Shown here: in pieces, positions 1 to 7,228 of the stretch
How positions within the stretch are numbered: the stretch's first letter is position 1
How the letters are laid out: every line of letters starts with the position of its first letter
NCBI GenBank assembly: GCA_942492065.1
Contig: CALODV010000014.1
Location: forward strand, 496,001-560,000
Direction: 5' to 3'
DNA from: G963665815 sp942492065
GTDB lineage: Bacteria > Cloacimonadota > Cloacimonadia > Cloacimonadales > JAIOQZ01
Length of the DNA: 64,000 bases
Position numbers and translations under genes: made by a program
The notes under the pieces: model-generated
What the model was told of the DNA's origin: nothing
The model's database searches: none
Seen by the model: only the letters and a program-made list of their open reading frames with translations

Positions 1-257
1 TATGTTTCACCAATTGCCATGTTATTATGATACCAATATGCGTATGATACTGAAATCAATGCGAGGATTAATAAGTTTTTGTTTTCATCATCATCAAGAT
101 TTTCAGCAAGATCAAGGGCAGTAGTTGATGCATCAAGTGCCTGAGAACTATCAGTTAAACAAAGATTTGAAGACTCTCGACATAATTCAACAATTTTTTC
201 GTGTTTTTCAGTTTTAGCATGCTCATCATTGAAATGATCAAAAAAGACTTTTTCCAT
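1..257 (-). CDS. Helical (TPR-like) protein, N-terminal part only
   Basis: Open frame reading leftward from an ATG at 257 with GGAG seven bases upstream; it runs off the left edge after about 85 residues. The protein begins MEKVFFDHFNDEH and is predicted helical, with alternating leucine/alanine and acidic positions (ALDASTTALDLAENL) that resemble tetratricopeptide repeats. In many bacteria such N-termini precede a GGDEF or histidine kinase domain, but no such domain is visible here. It follows the phosphotransferase-like gene on the same strand after about 120 bases. Function unknown. The reading frame and start are well supported; the TPR reading is an inference. Confidence 0.6.
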   Translation of the reverse strand, partial: MEKVFFDHFNDEHAKTEKHEKIVELCRESSNLCLTDSSQALDASTTALDLAENLDDDENKNLLILALISVSYAYWYHNNMAIGET

Positions 258-374
258 ATTGGCTCCATGAATATCAAGTTTTCATAAATAATTTAACCTG
301 AAGGAGTAAATTGTCAATTACCTAAACATTTTTTTACTGAGATTTGTTAATATTATTTGATGCATAAACAGTGT

Positions 375-1187
375 TCAGCTGCATAGAAAATCTATCAGTT
401 CAGAATGTTGTTCAATTTCCTTGAGTTTATTGACTCCGTACAAAGTATATAGCCTATCAAGTTCAATAACCCTTCTCAATTCTGCTCTCAGGATAAACTG
501 TAACAAACTTTCTCGAGAGTATTTTTCTACAAGTTCAATACCTGAATTATTCCATACAACAGCATCGACAATAATTACTCCAATTGACAAACCTACAGGA
601 CGCCAATAGGGTGAAAAGTCAATGACAAGCGGACTCTCTGTTTCTGAAAACAGGACATTTCCTCCAAAGTCTCCATGAATTAATTGAGATGAACACTTGA
701 CTGGTTCAAGACGTGACTTCAAACGCTTTATAACAGGTTGTAAGAAAGGATGGAAATTGAATTCAATTTCTCCCCACACAGCTTTATCTGCCTGCACCCA
801 GGGATTTTGATCCCTTTTCTGAAAATAGTCAGGTTTTGGAATGTGTTCTATCCCTTGATGGAATTTGATACACAGCTCAATGATTTGATGCCAATCACTG
901 AATTTGTGCTTTCCATCACAATATTCCCATGCTTGCCAGCCATTGTAGACATATTTATTTTCCGAACTCTTCACAGGTTGCGGCAGTCTCAGATCTGGTA
1001 TATCAATCGTATTATAGAAGTCAGCTATCCAGTTAGTTTCATCATTATCAACAGCTGGTTTGAGAACTATATTGTCCGACCGATAATTCTGGTTTTGCCC
1101 ACCTGTAATAATAACCGGATGAGACGAGCAGCCAAAGGCAGCAAGAACTGTTTCTGACGGAGGAGAGGAACTTGAACAGATCATCAC
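375..1187 (-). CDS. Aminoglycoside-phosphotransferase-fold protein (TIGR02569-like)
   Basis: A 270-residue protein that looks like the APH/choline-kinase fold. It has a GGQNQNYRSDNIVLKP segment (nucleotide-binding strands), the catalytic-loop motif HGDFGGNVLF and the metal-binding DFSPYWRP. The arrangement (PPSETVLAAFG ... GGQ ... VLKP ... DNDETNW) is close to what I recall of TIGR02569, a family described mostly from actinobacteria; the substrate is not known. The catalytic HGDxxxxN pattern is kept, so activity is plausible. The first codon is GTG at 1187 with an ATG directly after it. It starts three bases after the stop of the D-aminopeptidase gene, so the two are probably co-transcribed. 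It should not be taken as an antibiotic-resistance gene on this evidence. Confidence 0.8.
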   Translation of the reverse strand: MMICSSSSPPSETVLAAFGCSSHPVIITGGQNQNYRSDNIVLKPAVDNDETNWIADFYNTIDIPDLRLPQPVKSSENKYVYNGWQAWEYCDGKHKFSDWHQIIELCIKFHQGIEHIPKPDYFQKRDQNPWVQADKAVWGEIEFNFHPFLQPVIKRLKSRLEPVKCSSQLIHGDFGGNVLFSETESPLVIDFSPYWRPVGLSIGVIIVDAVVWNNSGIELVEKYSRESLLQFILRAELRRVIELDRLYTLYGVNKLKEIEQHSELIDFLCS

Positions 1188-1190
1188 TCA

Positions 1191-2009
1191 TCAGAAATGC
1201 TTTGCAGCAATAGTACAAGATAACACAGTCATGAGGTACTTATACAATACCAACGGATTTTCAGCAATAACACTGATTGTTCTTGTATCTACAATTTCTA
1301 CACCGGGAATTACATGACATGCATATGCCAGAGCTGAGTCAGAGAGTTCAATAGTCATTTTGTACAATTCTTCCTCTGGGTAAAGAAACCCGGTACAGTT
1401 AGTGAATGATTTACCTGCTTCTCTTAAGTTACTTAGATTCTTTTTGTGTGGTACAAGCTTTGCTGAAAAGCGAGAAATTGGCTCTTTTGATACAAGATAA
1501 TCGGTTTCATCAGAGGTTATGTTTTTCATCCAGTTAACAGCTTCTGAGTCAGCATAATAAAACCTGAGCGGAACATTATAATATGATGCCACTAACATGT
1601 TTATCTCGGCTTCACCTACAAGTTTACCATTGATAGTAATATTATGAACCGCTGAACCGGAGTATGAATGATCCATATTACCTTTCTGCCCAATTGGGGA
1701 ATGATAACCAAATAGAACAAAATCTGTGAAAGACTCATCTAGCCCTTCTATCATGTAATATATTCTTGGATATCCCTTTATCAGTATAACTGCAGGATTC
1801 AATTGTTCCCAGATAATATTTTGGCCGGTGTTATGTGAATCACAAAGAAGAATCTCAGCATTAGGATGTATTTCCAGAATACCTTCTGTAAATGCATTAA
1901 TTTGTTCTGTTGCCAGCTCATTAAATCTTGAATCGTTATCAGTTTCTTTCCAATCGGTAACACCACCAATTCCTTCAAAATCAAAAGAGATAAATATTTT
2001 TCTTCTCAC
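1191..2009 (-). CDS. dppA: D-aminopeptidase, DppA family (peptidase M55)
   Basis: Zinc peptidase of family M55, which in Bacillus releases N-terminal D-amino acids from short peptides. The family's zinc ligands are all visible and at almost the same numbers as in B. subtilis DppA: D10 and E12 in SFDFEG, H59 in CDSHN, H103 in GYHS, and E133 in GEAEIN. H114 in DHSYSG matches the proposed catalytic histidine. Length 272 is normal for the family. The start is GTG, directly after the TGA of the upstream GrpB-like gene (no gap), with GAGG five to six bases ahead. The likely role is recycling or scavenging D-amino-acid peptides, possibly from peptidoglycan. Its place at the end of a chemotaxis operon may be only transcriptional linkage. 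Confidence 0.88.
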   Translation of the reverse strand: MRRKIFISFDFEGIGGVTDWKETDNDSRFNELATEQINAFTEGILEIHPNAEILLCDSHNTGQNIIWEQLNPAVILIKGYPRIYYMIEGLDESFTDFVLFGYHSPIGQKGNMDHSYSGSAVHNITINGKLVGEAEINMLVASYYNVPLRFYYADSEAVNWMKNITSDETDYLVSKEPISRFSAKLVPHKKNLSNLREAGKSFTNCTGFLYPEEELYKMTIELSDSALAYACHVIPGVEIVDTRTISVIAENPLVLYKYLMTVLSCTIAAKHF

Positions 2010-2594
2010 TCAAACCTCACGTATTTGCTTTATTTTGTTCTGCTTAGCTATATCATTGATATCACTGTCTGTGATTCCTGTTTTAATCAGGATATCTACA
2101 ATAAAATCAGTTTTTGCTTCAGTGTATGTATCGAAATTTTCGGGGAAACGTTTTGCAAGTTCTTTTTTCAGGTTGCTATATCTGATACATGCTTCAGGAT
2201 GTTCTCTCAGATAATCCCTGAACAAAAGATGGTTCTCAAGACTAGTGATTCCTTTAATGCAAAGGTAAAGATGATGTTCAAATTGCAGTTTTTTAAGAAA
2301 ATCCGGTGAATTTCCCGAAGAGAGTTTAAATGCTTCCCGTCCTTTAATACCCAAGTCTCCGATGTGATTATAACCTATTTTTCTAAGGTTGTCTATTACT
2401 AATTTTTTATCTTTTTCATTTTCAACAATTATGTCCAAGTCTATGATCGGTTTTGCCCACAATCCTTCGACAGAAGTACTGCCAACATGTTGTATATCCA
2501 CATAGTCTAAGCTGATGTTATCCTTAAGGAAACTGCTTAGTTTGAGGAATTCTGCTTTCCACTGAGGATTATATGGTAGTACTTTAACAGTCAT
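2010..2594 (-). CDS. GrpB family protein (UPF0157, nucleotidyltransferase fold)
   Basis: A 194-residue protein of the GrpB/UPF0157 family, which has the minimal nucleotidyltransferase fold. Visible hallmarks are VLPYNPQW near the start, QHVGSTSVEGL (H36, G38, S39) and KPIIDLDI with the paired acids D52 and D54 that bind metal in this fold. The family is sometimes fused to dephospho-CoA kinase, but here it stands alone. Its substrate is not established. It follows cheB by 31 bases on the same strand and abuts dppA, so it is probably in the same transcript. The ribosome binding site is weak. Confidence 0.85.
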   Translation of the reverse strand: MTVKVLPYNPQWKAEFLKLSSFLKDNISLDYVDIQHVGSTSVEGLWAKPIIDLDIIVENEKDKKLVIDNLRKIGYNHIGDLGIKGREAFKLSSGNSPDFLKKLQFEHHLYLCIKGITSLENHLLFRDYLREHPEACIRYSNLKKELAKRFPENFDTYTEAKTDFIVDILIKTGITDSDINDIAKQNKIKQIREV

Positions 2595-2625
2595 ACTTAA
2601 TGGAAATATTTTGGACCGGAGATGT

Positions 2626-3657
2626 TTACTTGATCTGTCTGAGCAGCTTAATTACTCGATCTGGAATTTTATAAAGATCATCAACATAGTCTGCCGCGCC
2701 TATTTCAACTGCAGCTCTTGGCATTCCGTAAACGACACATGAATCTTCATTCTGACAAACTGTTCTCGCTCCCATTTCTTTCATCTTCAGTAATCCGTCA
2801 GCTCCATCTTTTCCCATGCCGGTAAGAAGTACTCCCACAGAGTTGACTCCGGAGTGTTCAGCAACTGAGTTGAAAAGTACATCAACTGCGGGTCTTTGGT
2901 GCCAAACTCTAGGTCCTTTTTTGATTTTGACTGTGTATCTTGCACCTACTCTTCGGAGAACCATGTGATAATCTCCAGGAGCCAGTAAAGCAACACCGGG
3001 TCGACAAACATCTCCATTCTGTGCTTCTTTTACTTCCATTTTACAGATACCATTGAGTCTCTCTGCATATGCTGCAGTGAATCCAGGCGGCATATGCTGA
3101 ACCATAACGATTCCTGGGGAGTTACCCGGCAGTCTTGTCAAGACTTCCTTTATAGCTTCAGTACCACCGGTGGAAGCACCTATGGCGATTATCTTGTTTG
3201 TAGTTGTAATCTGAAGATCTTGTGCAGGAGTAACGGTTTCAACCTTTTTCTTTTTTCTGATAACTGCTCTTGAAGCAGATCTTACAGCCATAAGCAAATC
3301 GTTCTCAATAGATTCAATAGAATAAGCTTCAGAAGGTTTAGGTACGACGCTTACTGCTCCTATTTCCAGTGCTTTCATGGAGACTCTACAGCCTTTTTTG
3401 GTTACAGAGCTTACAATCACAGTAGGGATAGGGAAGTAGTGCATTACTTTCCCCAGGAAAGTAATTCCATCCATACGAGGCATCTCAATATCCAGAGTCA
3501 TAACATCCGGTTTAAGTTCTACAATTTTATCTCTGGCTAAATATGGATTCGGTGCAGTAGCAATTACTTCCATATCAGGTTCATTATTAATAAGCTGAGA
3601 CAGTGAACGTCTAACAACGGCACTGTCATCAACAACAATTACTCTGATTTTTCGCAT
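2626..3657 (-). CDS. cheB: Chemotaxis protein-glutamate methylesterase/glutaminase CheB
   Basis: Removes methyl groups from, and deamidates, receptor glutamines during chemotactic adaptation. The N-terminal receiver domain (1 to about 120) has the DD pair in VVDDSAVVR and the phosphoacceptor D56 in MTLDIEMPRMDG. The C-terminal methylesterase domain (about 155-343) has the catalytic serine in AIGASTGGTEA, histidine in VQHMPPGFT and aspartate in LLTGMGKDGADG. Length 343 is typical. Its ATG overlaps the TAA of the upstream cheX-like gene by one base, showing translational coupling. All catalytic residues are present, so it should be active. Confidence 0.95.
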   Translation of the reverse strand: MRKIRVIVVDDSAVVRRSLSQLINNEPDMEVIATAPNPYLARDKIVELKPDVMTLDIEMPRMDGITFLGKVMHYFPIPTVIVSSVTKKGCRVSMKALEIGAVSVVPKPSEAYSIESIENDLLMAVRSASRAVIRKKKKVETVTPAQDLQITTTNKIIAIGASTGGTEAIKEVLTRLPGNSPGIVMVQHMPPGFTAAYAERLNGICKMEVKEAQNGDVCRPGVALLAPGDYHMVLRRVGARYTVKIKKGPRVWHQRPAVDVLFNSVAEHSGVNSVGVLLTGMGKDGADGLLKMKEMGARTVCQNEDSCVVYGMPRAAVEIGAADYVDDLYKIPDRVIKLLRQIK

Positions 3658-4079
3658 TATTTCTCTTTCAATAGAAGTTTCAGGGGTTTACTGTCGTAAT
3701 AGAAAACAGTGGACTCAAAATCCCCATAGTTTTCTTCGTTATATTTCTTAATCTGTTCCGTTTGAGGAATTGGGATCAGCTTTTCATGCTGCGGGTAATA
3801 ATCGCCAATAAAGTTTCCGGCAAACATGTTCACGATTTCTCTTAAACAGTCATGTACATCTTCTTCATCAATGTCATCCTGATTTCCAAGAAAGTTATTC
3901 GTAATCTCCATTGCCAGTTCTTTTCCGAGCAGTATTTTTATAGTAAAATATGGATCATCTATTGTTGATTCATAAAGGTAGTTCTCTGTATTGTCTTCAG
4001 GAGGAGTTTCCTCAATCATGAAGAACATTTCTTCAAGAACTTTAGAAATCAAATCCCTCAGGTTCGTCATCATACTCAT
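3657..4079 (-). CDS. cheX: CheX/CheC-like CheY-phosphate phosphatase
   Basis: A 140-residue protein with the CheC/CheX/FliY phosphatase signature: D77-C-L-R-E81-I-V-N84 followed by MFAGNF. The E and N of this helix insert into phospho-CheY and drive its dephosphorylation. One signature helix is seen, as in CheX; CheC usually has two. The gene overlaps the end of cheY by 38 bases and cheB by one. The chosen ATG at 4079 has GGAGG nine bases ahead, inside cheY. In this cluster it would be the signal-termination enzyme, because no CheZ is seen. Assignment to CheX rather than CheC is by the single motif and length only. Confidence 0.8.
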   Translation of the reverse strand: MSMMTNLRDLISKVLEEMFFMIEETPPEDNTENYLYESTIDDPYFTIKILLGKELAMEITNNFLGNQDDIDEEDVHDCLREIVNMFAGNFIGDYYPQHEKLIPIPQTEQIKKYNEENYGDFESTVFYYDSKPLKLLLKEK

Positions 4080-4467
4080 ATGATTCTTCCTCCAAATGTA
4101 ATAATTGGTTTAAATATTGTTTAATATCTTCTGGTCTGAACGGTTTTGACACGATTCCTGCAATTTTATTAGCAAGAACAGACTCCATTTCATCACGTCT
4201 TGTTTCTGATGTTATTACTATAATTGGAGTTTGAGCAAAAACATCATTCTTCCTTACTTCCTCAATAAAGGCATAACCATCCATCACAGGCATGTTGATA
4301 TCTGAGAAAATAACATCAACCCACTCATGATTAAGTATTTCAAGACCCTCCTTACCATTTGCAGCCTGGAGAAAAGTTGTTTCCCCAATATGACACATGC
4401 GGATAGTTTTGATAAGTACTTTTCTGAGTGATCTGGAATCATCAACAACTAATATATTATAAGGCAT
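4042..4467 (-). CDS. cheY: Chemotaxis response regulator CheY
   Basis: Single receiver domain with a short acidic tail, 141 residues. It has the acidic pair in ILVVDDSRSLR, the phosphoacceptor D56 in IFSDINMPVMDG, the switch threonine in IVITSETR and the conserved lysine in VSKPFRPEDI. No output domain follows, so it is a CheY-type protein that would act on the motility motor or on another partner. It lies between the HDOD and cheX-like genes. The C-terminal EEESYEYDDEPEGFDF tail is unusually acidic and is encoded in the overlap with the cheX-like gene. Confidence 0.92.
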   Translation of the reverse strand: MPYNILVVDDSRSLRKVLIKTIRMCHIGETTFLQAANGKEGLEILNHEWVDVIFSDINMPVMDGYAFIEEVRKNDVFAQTPIIVITSETRRDEMESVLANKIAGIVSKPFRPEDIKQYLNQLLHLEEESYEYDDEPEGFDF

Positions 4468-4482
4468 ATGCTCAATCTCCTG

Positions 4483-5319
4483 TTACTTAAAACTTTCTAT
4501 CAAATCATTAATTTTGTCAACTGAAGCAGAAATTATATCATCAAGATCTCTGCTTTTTATCTTATAGTGAGCGAACAATTCGGAACAGCCCTTATATTGT
4601 AGTCCATCGCGCTGTGAAGTTTTCCCAATCAGAACGGCAATATGGTCTGCAATTGCAACGAGACGGACATAAGGACTGTCTATCTTGCATGGATCTTTGT
4701 AGTACTTGGCTACATCACTGATAGTTTTGGAGAAGTTCCATTTTTTCAGGATTGCTGCACCAACGACAGGGTGAGTGAATCCTACCACCTTTTTCTCTAT
4801 GGTAATGAAATCAAAAGAGTCATTAGATGTAAGGTCATTTACCAGTTCTACCTCATTTTGTACATATTGACTGAGTACTATCTTGCCTATCGAATGCAGA
4901 AGTGCCGCAGTGTACAGTATTGAAGAGTCGATACCTGGTTCGAGGTAATGCAGGTGCTGGCTTATAATTGCCACCGAAAGTGAATGTTCCCAGATTTCTC
5001 CCTGAAACATTTCGTAACCTGTCATTTTTCCTTCAAAGTATTTCTTAGCTGCAGATATCATAATAATTGAACTGATCTCTTTAGAGCCAATAAGGGAAAT
5101 TGCTGTTTGCAGATCACTGACTTCATTCTGTTTCGTATAAGCTGCTGAATTTGCTACTTTAAGGATATTAGCTGTAAGCGCTGCATCATACATAATGATT
5201 TCAGCCAGCATCTTCATAGTGAAGTCTTCCTTTCTAAGCAATTCAAGAGCTTTCTGGGCAACCTTACTAAAAGGAGGTAGAAATTCAATGTCCGCAATAA
5301 TGTCTGACATTTTAATCAT
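4483..5319 (-). CDS. HDOD domain protein in the chemotaxis operon
   Basis: A 278-residue HDOD-domain protein (non-catalytic relative of HD hydrolases). The family pattern is visible as LPPFSKVAQKALELL near residue 13, then SLIGSKEISSIIMISAA, HSLSVAIISQHL, and LLHSIGKIVLSQY. Such proteins act in signalling and are often found beside two-component or chemotaxis genes. The metal-binding HD pair of true phosphohydrolases is not evident. Its ATG overlaps the TGA of cheD by four bases (ATGA), and GAGGAG sits eight bases upstream. The role here is unknown; a link between chemotaxis and another signalling output is an inference from position. Confidence 0.85.
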   Translation of the reverse strand: MIKMSDIIADIEFLPPFSKVAQKALELLRKEDFTMKMLAEIIMYDAALTANILKVANSAAYTKQNEVSDLQTAISLIGSKEISSIIMISAAKKYFEGKMTGYEMFQGEIWEHSLSVAIISQHLHYLEPGIDSSILYTAALLHSIGKIVLSQYVQNEVELVNDLTSNDSFDFITIEKKVVGFTHPVVGAAILKKWNFSKTISDVAKYYKDPCKIDSPYVRLVAIADHIAVLIGKTSQRDGLQYKGCSELFAHYKIKSRDLDDIISASVDKINDLIESFK

Positions 5320-5798
5320 ATCTCATACTCCTCTTTTGTATTGGAAACTACCACTTTACCTGTATCCATGAATAGCTTAACTGTCCTGCTTTTACTACCT
5401 CCAACATCTTCTGCAGAGATCATAATGTTATTACGCCAAAGTATTTTACGAACAGCTGCATAGTTTCTTTCACCAATGTTGAAGAATTTGTTTTTATCCA
5501 TAACGTTACTTCCACCAATTACTTTGACAACAATGCTGTTTCTTTTGGAGCCCATCTTGAACAATGATTTGAACAACAAAGGGATACCTGTGTCAACGTA
5601 TTTGTACGGAATCAATTTGGATTTGTCTCTTTCAATCTTTGAATCAGGAAGCATGACGTGAATCATCCCACCGTTTTTCGTTCGTGGATCGTAAAGAACT
5701 ATAGCAATACATGAACCTAAAGAATAAGTGATGAGTGTATCTTCCGGTTTGTTAGAAATTTTCATATCTGCAATGTTTACGACTACGTATTTTGCCAT
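5316..5798 (-). CDS. cheD: Chemoreceptor glutamine deamidase CheD
   Basis: Deamidates glutamines of chemoreceptors and, in organisms with CheC/CheX, can bind that phosphatase. The catalytic residues of the family are present: T24 and C30 in TYSLGSC, and H47 in GGMIHVMLP; GGSNVM and the EDVGG motif follow. Length 160 is normal. The start at 5798 has AGGATGAGTT immediately ahead. There are 113 bases between it and the cheD-like paralogue upstream, the largest gap in the cluster, so an internal promoter is possible. Confidence 0.93.
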   Translation of the reverse strand: MAKYVVVNIADMKISNKPEDTLITYSLGSCIAIVLYDPRTKNGGMIHVMLPDSKIERDKSKLIPYKYVDTGIPLLFKSLFKMGSKRNSIVVKVIGGSNVMDKNKFFNIGERNYAAVRKILWRNNIMISAEDVGGSKSRTVKLFMDTGKVVVSNTKEEYEI

Positions 5799-5911
5799 AA
5801 CTCATCCTGTTTTTTATTTAGTGTAAAATTTAAACTATATGCGGGAAAAAGCAAATTATTATTACGAAGTGATTTTCTCACTAGAAAAAACGAAATTGTT
5901 GATATATTATC

Positions 5912-6397
5912 TCAGCAGTAGGGGTACCAGTCTTTTTTTCTGACTTTATGAACTTTCATTACCATACTTTCACCTGTTTTAGTGTGATATATAAATTTTC
6001 TGGCCAGTTGTCCACCAGTATCTTCAGAATGCACATCGATATTATTTTTTTTCAGTAGTTCTTTAGCTTTATCTGTGTTTCTTTGACCATAATCATTTTT
6101 ACTGCTGATTGATCCACCAATAATATGAGCTTTGATATCAGTTAAAGAGGATCCTGCTTTTTTCATTTTTGAAATAAGGTGACTAACTGCGATATCACCA
6201 TATTTTGGAGTGTTCATAGATTTATAGGAATCGGGATAAAGGTAAAAACAGCATCCGGAGTATTTTTTTTTAACATCACATAAAGCAACAAAGACACCTG
6301 ATGCAAGAACTCCATAGACATGAAGATCTTCTTTGTATATCACCAGATAACCGGGTTTTATCAAATATTTATTTTCTATGACATCATTTACAGCCAT
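5912..6397 (-). CDS. CheD paralogue lacking the catalytic residues
   Basis: A 161-residue protein that aligns along its length with the CheD encoded just downstream: VYGVLASGVFVALCD over TYSLGSCIAIVLYD, SGCCFYLYPDS over GGMIHVMLPDS, HIIGGS over KVIGGS, and SEDTGG over AEDVGG. At the active site, cysteine is replaced by G34, histidine by F51 and threonine by Y28, so deamidase activity is not expected. The frame is intact, the ATG overlaps the cheR stop (TAATG) and AGGAAA precedes it, so it is a maintained gene, not a decayed one. It may keep CheD's protein-binding role, for example toward the CheX-like phosphatase or receptors; that is inference. Confidence 0.85.
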   Translation of the reverse strand: MAVNDVIENKYLIKPGYLVIYKEDLHVYGVLASGVFVALCDVKKKYSGCCFYLYPDSYKSMNTPKYGDIAVSHLISKMKKAGSSLTDIKAHIIGGSISSKNDYGQRNTDKAKELLKKNNIDVHSEDTGGQLARKFIYHTKTGESMVMKVHKVRKKDWYPYC

Positions 6398-7221
6398 TAA
6401 GTTTTCCTGTAGATCGCAGGGGCAACGTATTTAAGTCCATGGTTTAAACCATTTAAAGACTCTGAGTGCCCTATGAACAGGTATCCTCCATCTTTCAGGT
6501 GTGTTTCAAATTTATTGACTATACTGTTCTTGGTCTGCGAATCAAAATAAATCATTACATTTCTACAAAAAATCAGATCAAACTTTTTTTGAAAAGAATT
6601 ATTTTCAATAAGATTTATTCTACGAAACTCAATAGGATCAATTAGATGTTTCTGTACTTTAACAAAGCCATCAGAATCTCCTTTACCTTTTAGAAAATAC
6701 TTCTTTTTCATTGGTAAAGGCAGGGAGTCAATCTTGTCTATAGAATAAACTCCTCGCTGGGCTGTCTTGAGGACTCTGGTTGAAATGTCTGAGGCGAGTA
6801 TATTGAATTTTCTGGATTTTCCCAAAAGTTCATACAACTGAATAGCTATGGAGTATGGTTCTTCTCCGGTAGAGCAGGCTGAACTCCAGATATTCAGTTG
6901 TTCGCCATTGTATCCCACTTGATCTATCCAGATTCCTTTCATAAATTCAAAGTGTTTTTCTTCTCGGAAGAAATATGTTACGTTCGTAGATATTATATCA
7001 ATTAATCTTACAAGTTCCTGATCAGATTTGTCATTCATAACTATATCATAGTAAGCTTCGAAAGACTCTATATTTCTATCTCTCAGTACTTTGCTAAGAC
7101 GTGACTGTAAAAGTTGCTTTTTACCATAATGAAGGTTTATTCCTGTTTTATCATACAATAATTTGGAGAATTTTCCAAACAGTTTATCGGATACTTCGTG
7201 TTTTTTGAATATATTAGACAT
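6397..7221 (-). CDS. cheR: Chemotaxis protein methyltransferase CheR
   Basis: Methylates receptor glutamates with S-adenosylmethionine. Visible motifs are the N-terminal helical domain (LLYDKTGINLHYGKKQLLQSRLSK is the family's usual start), the SAM-binding segment SSACSTGEEPYSIAI, NILASDIS, and FDLIFCRNVMIYFD. The frame extends to 7254 inside cheA; I chose the ATG at 7221 because GAGGAG lies just ahead and the family does not need the extra eleven residues. It sits between cheA and the cheD-like gene, one base overlapping the latter. No C-terminal TPR or pentapeptide tail is present. Confidence 0.92.
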   Translation of the reverse strand: MSNIFKKHEVSDKLFGKFSKLLYDKTGINLHYGKKQLLQSRLSKVLRDRNIESFEAYYDIVMNDKSDQELVRLIDIISTNVTYFFREEKHFEFMKGIWIDQVGYNGEQLNIWSSACSTGEEPYSIAIQLYELLGKSRKFNILASDISTRVLKTAQRGVYSIDKIDSLPLPMKKKYFLKGKGDSDGFVKVQKHLIDPIEFRRINLIENNSFQKKFDLIFCRNVMIYFDSQTKNSIVNKFETHLKDGGYLFIGHSESLNGLNHGLKYVAPAIYRKT

Positions 7222-7228
7222 AGACTCC

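Noticed and set aside
750..1157. Plus-strand open frame of 135 codons
   Set aside because: Lies wholly antisense to the phosphotransferase-like gene, has no ribosome binding site and no protein-like motif.
375..1187. Antibiotic-resistance aminoglycoside phosphotransferase
   Set aside because: Only the general fold and HGDxxxxN loop match; the closest resemblance is to an uncharacterised family.
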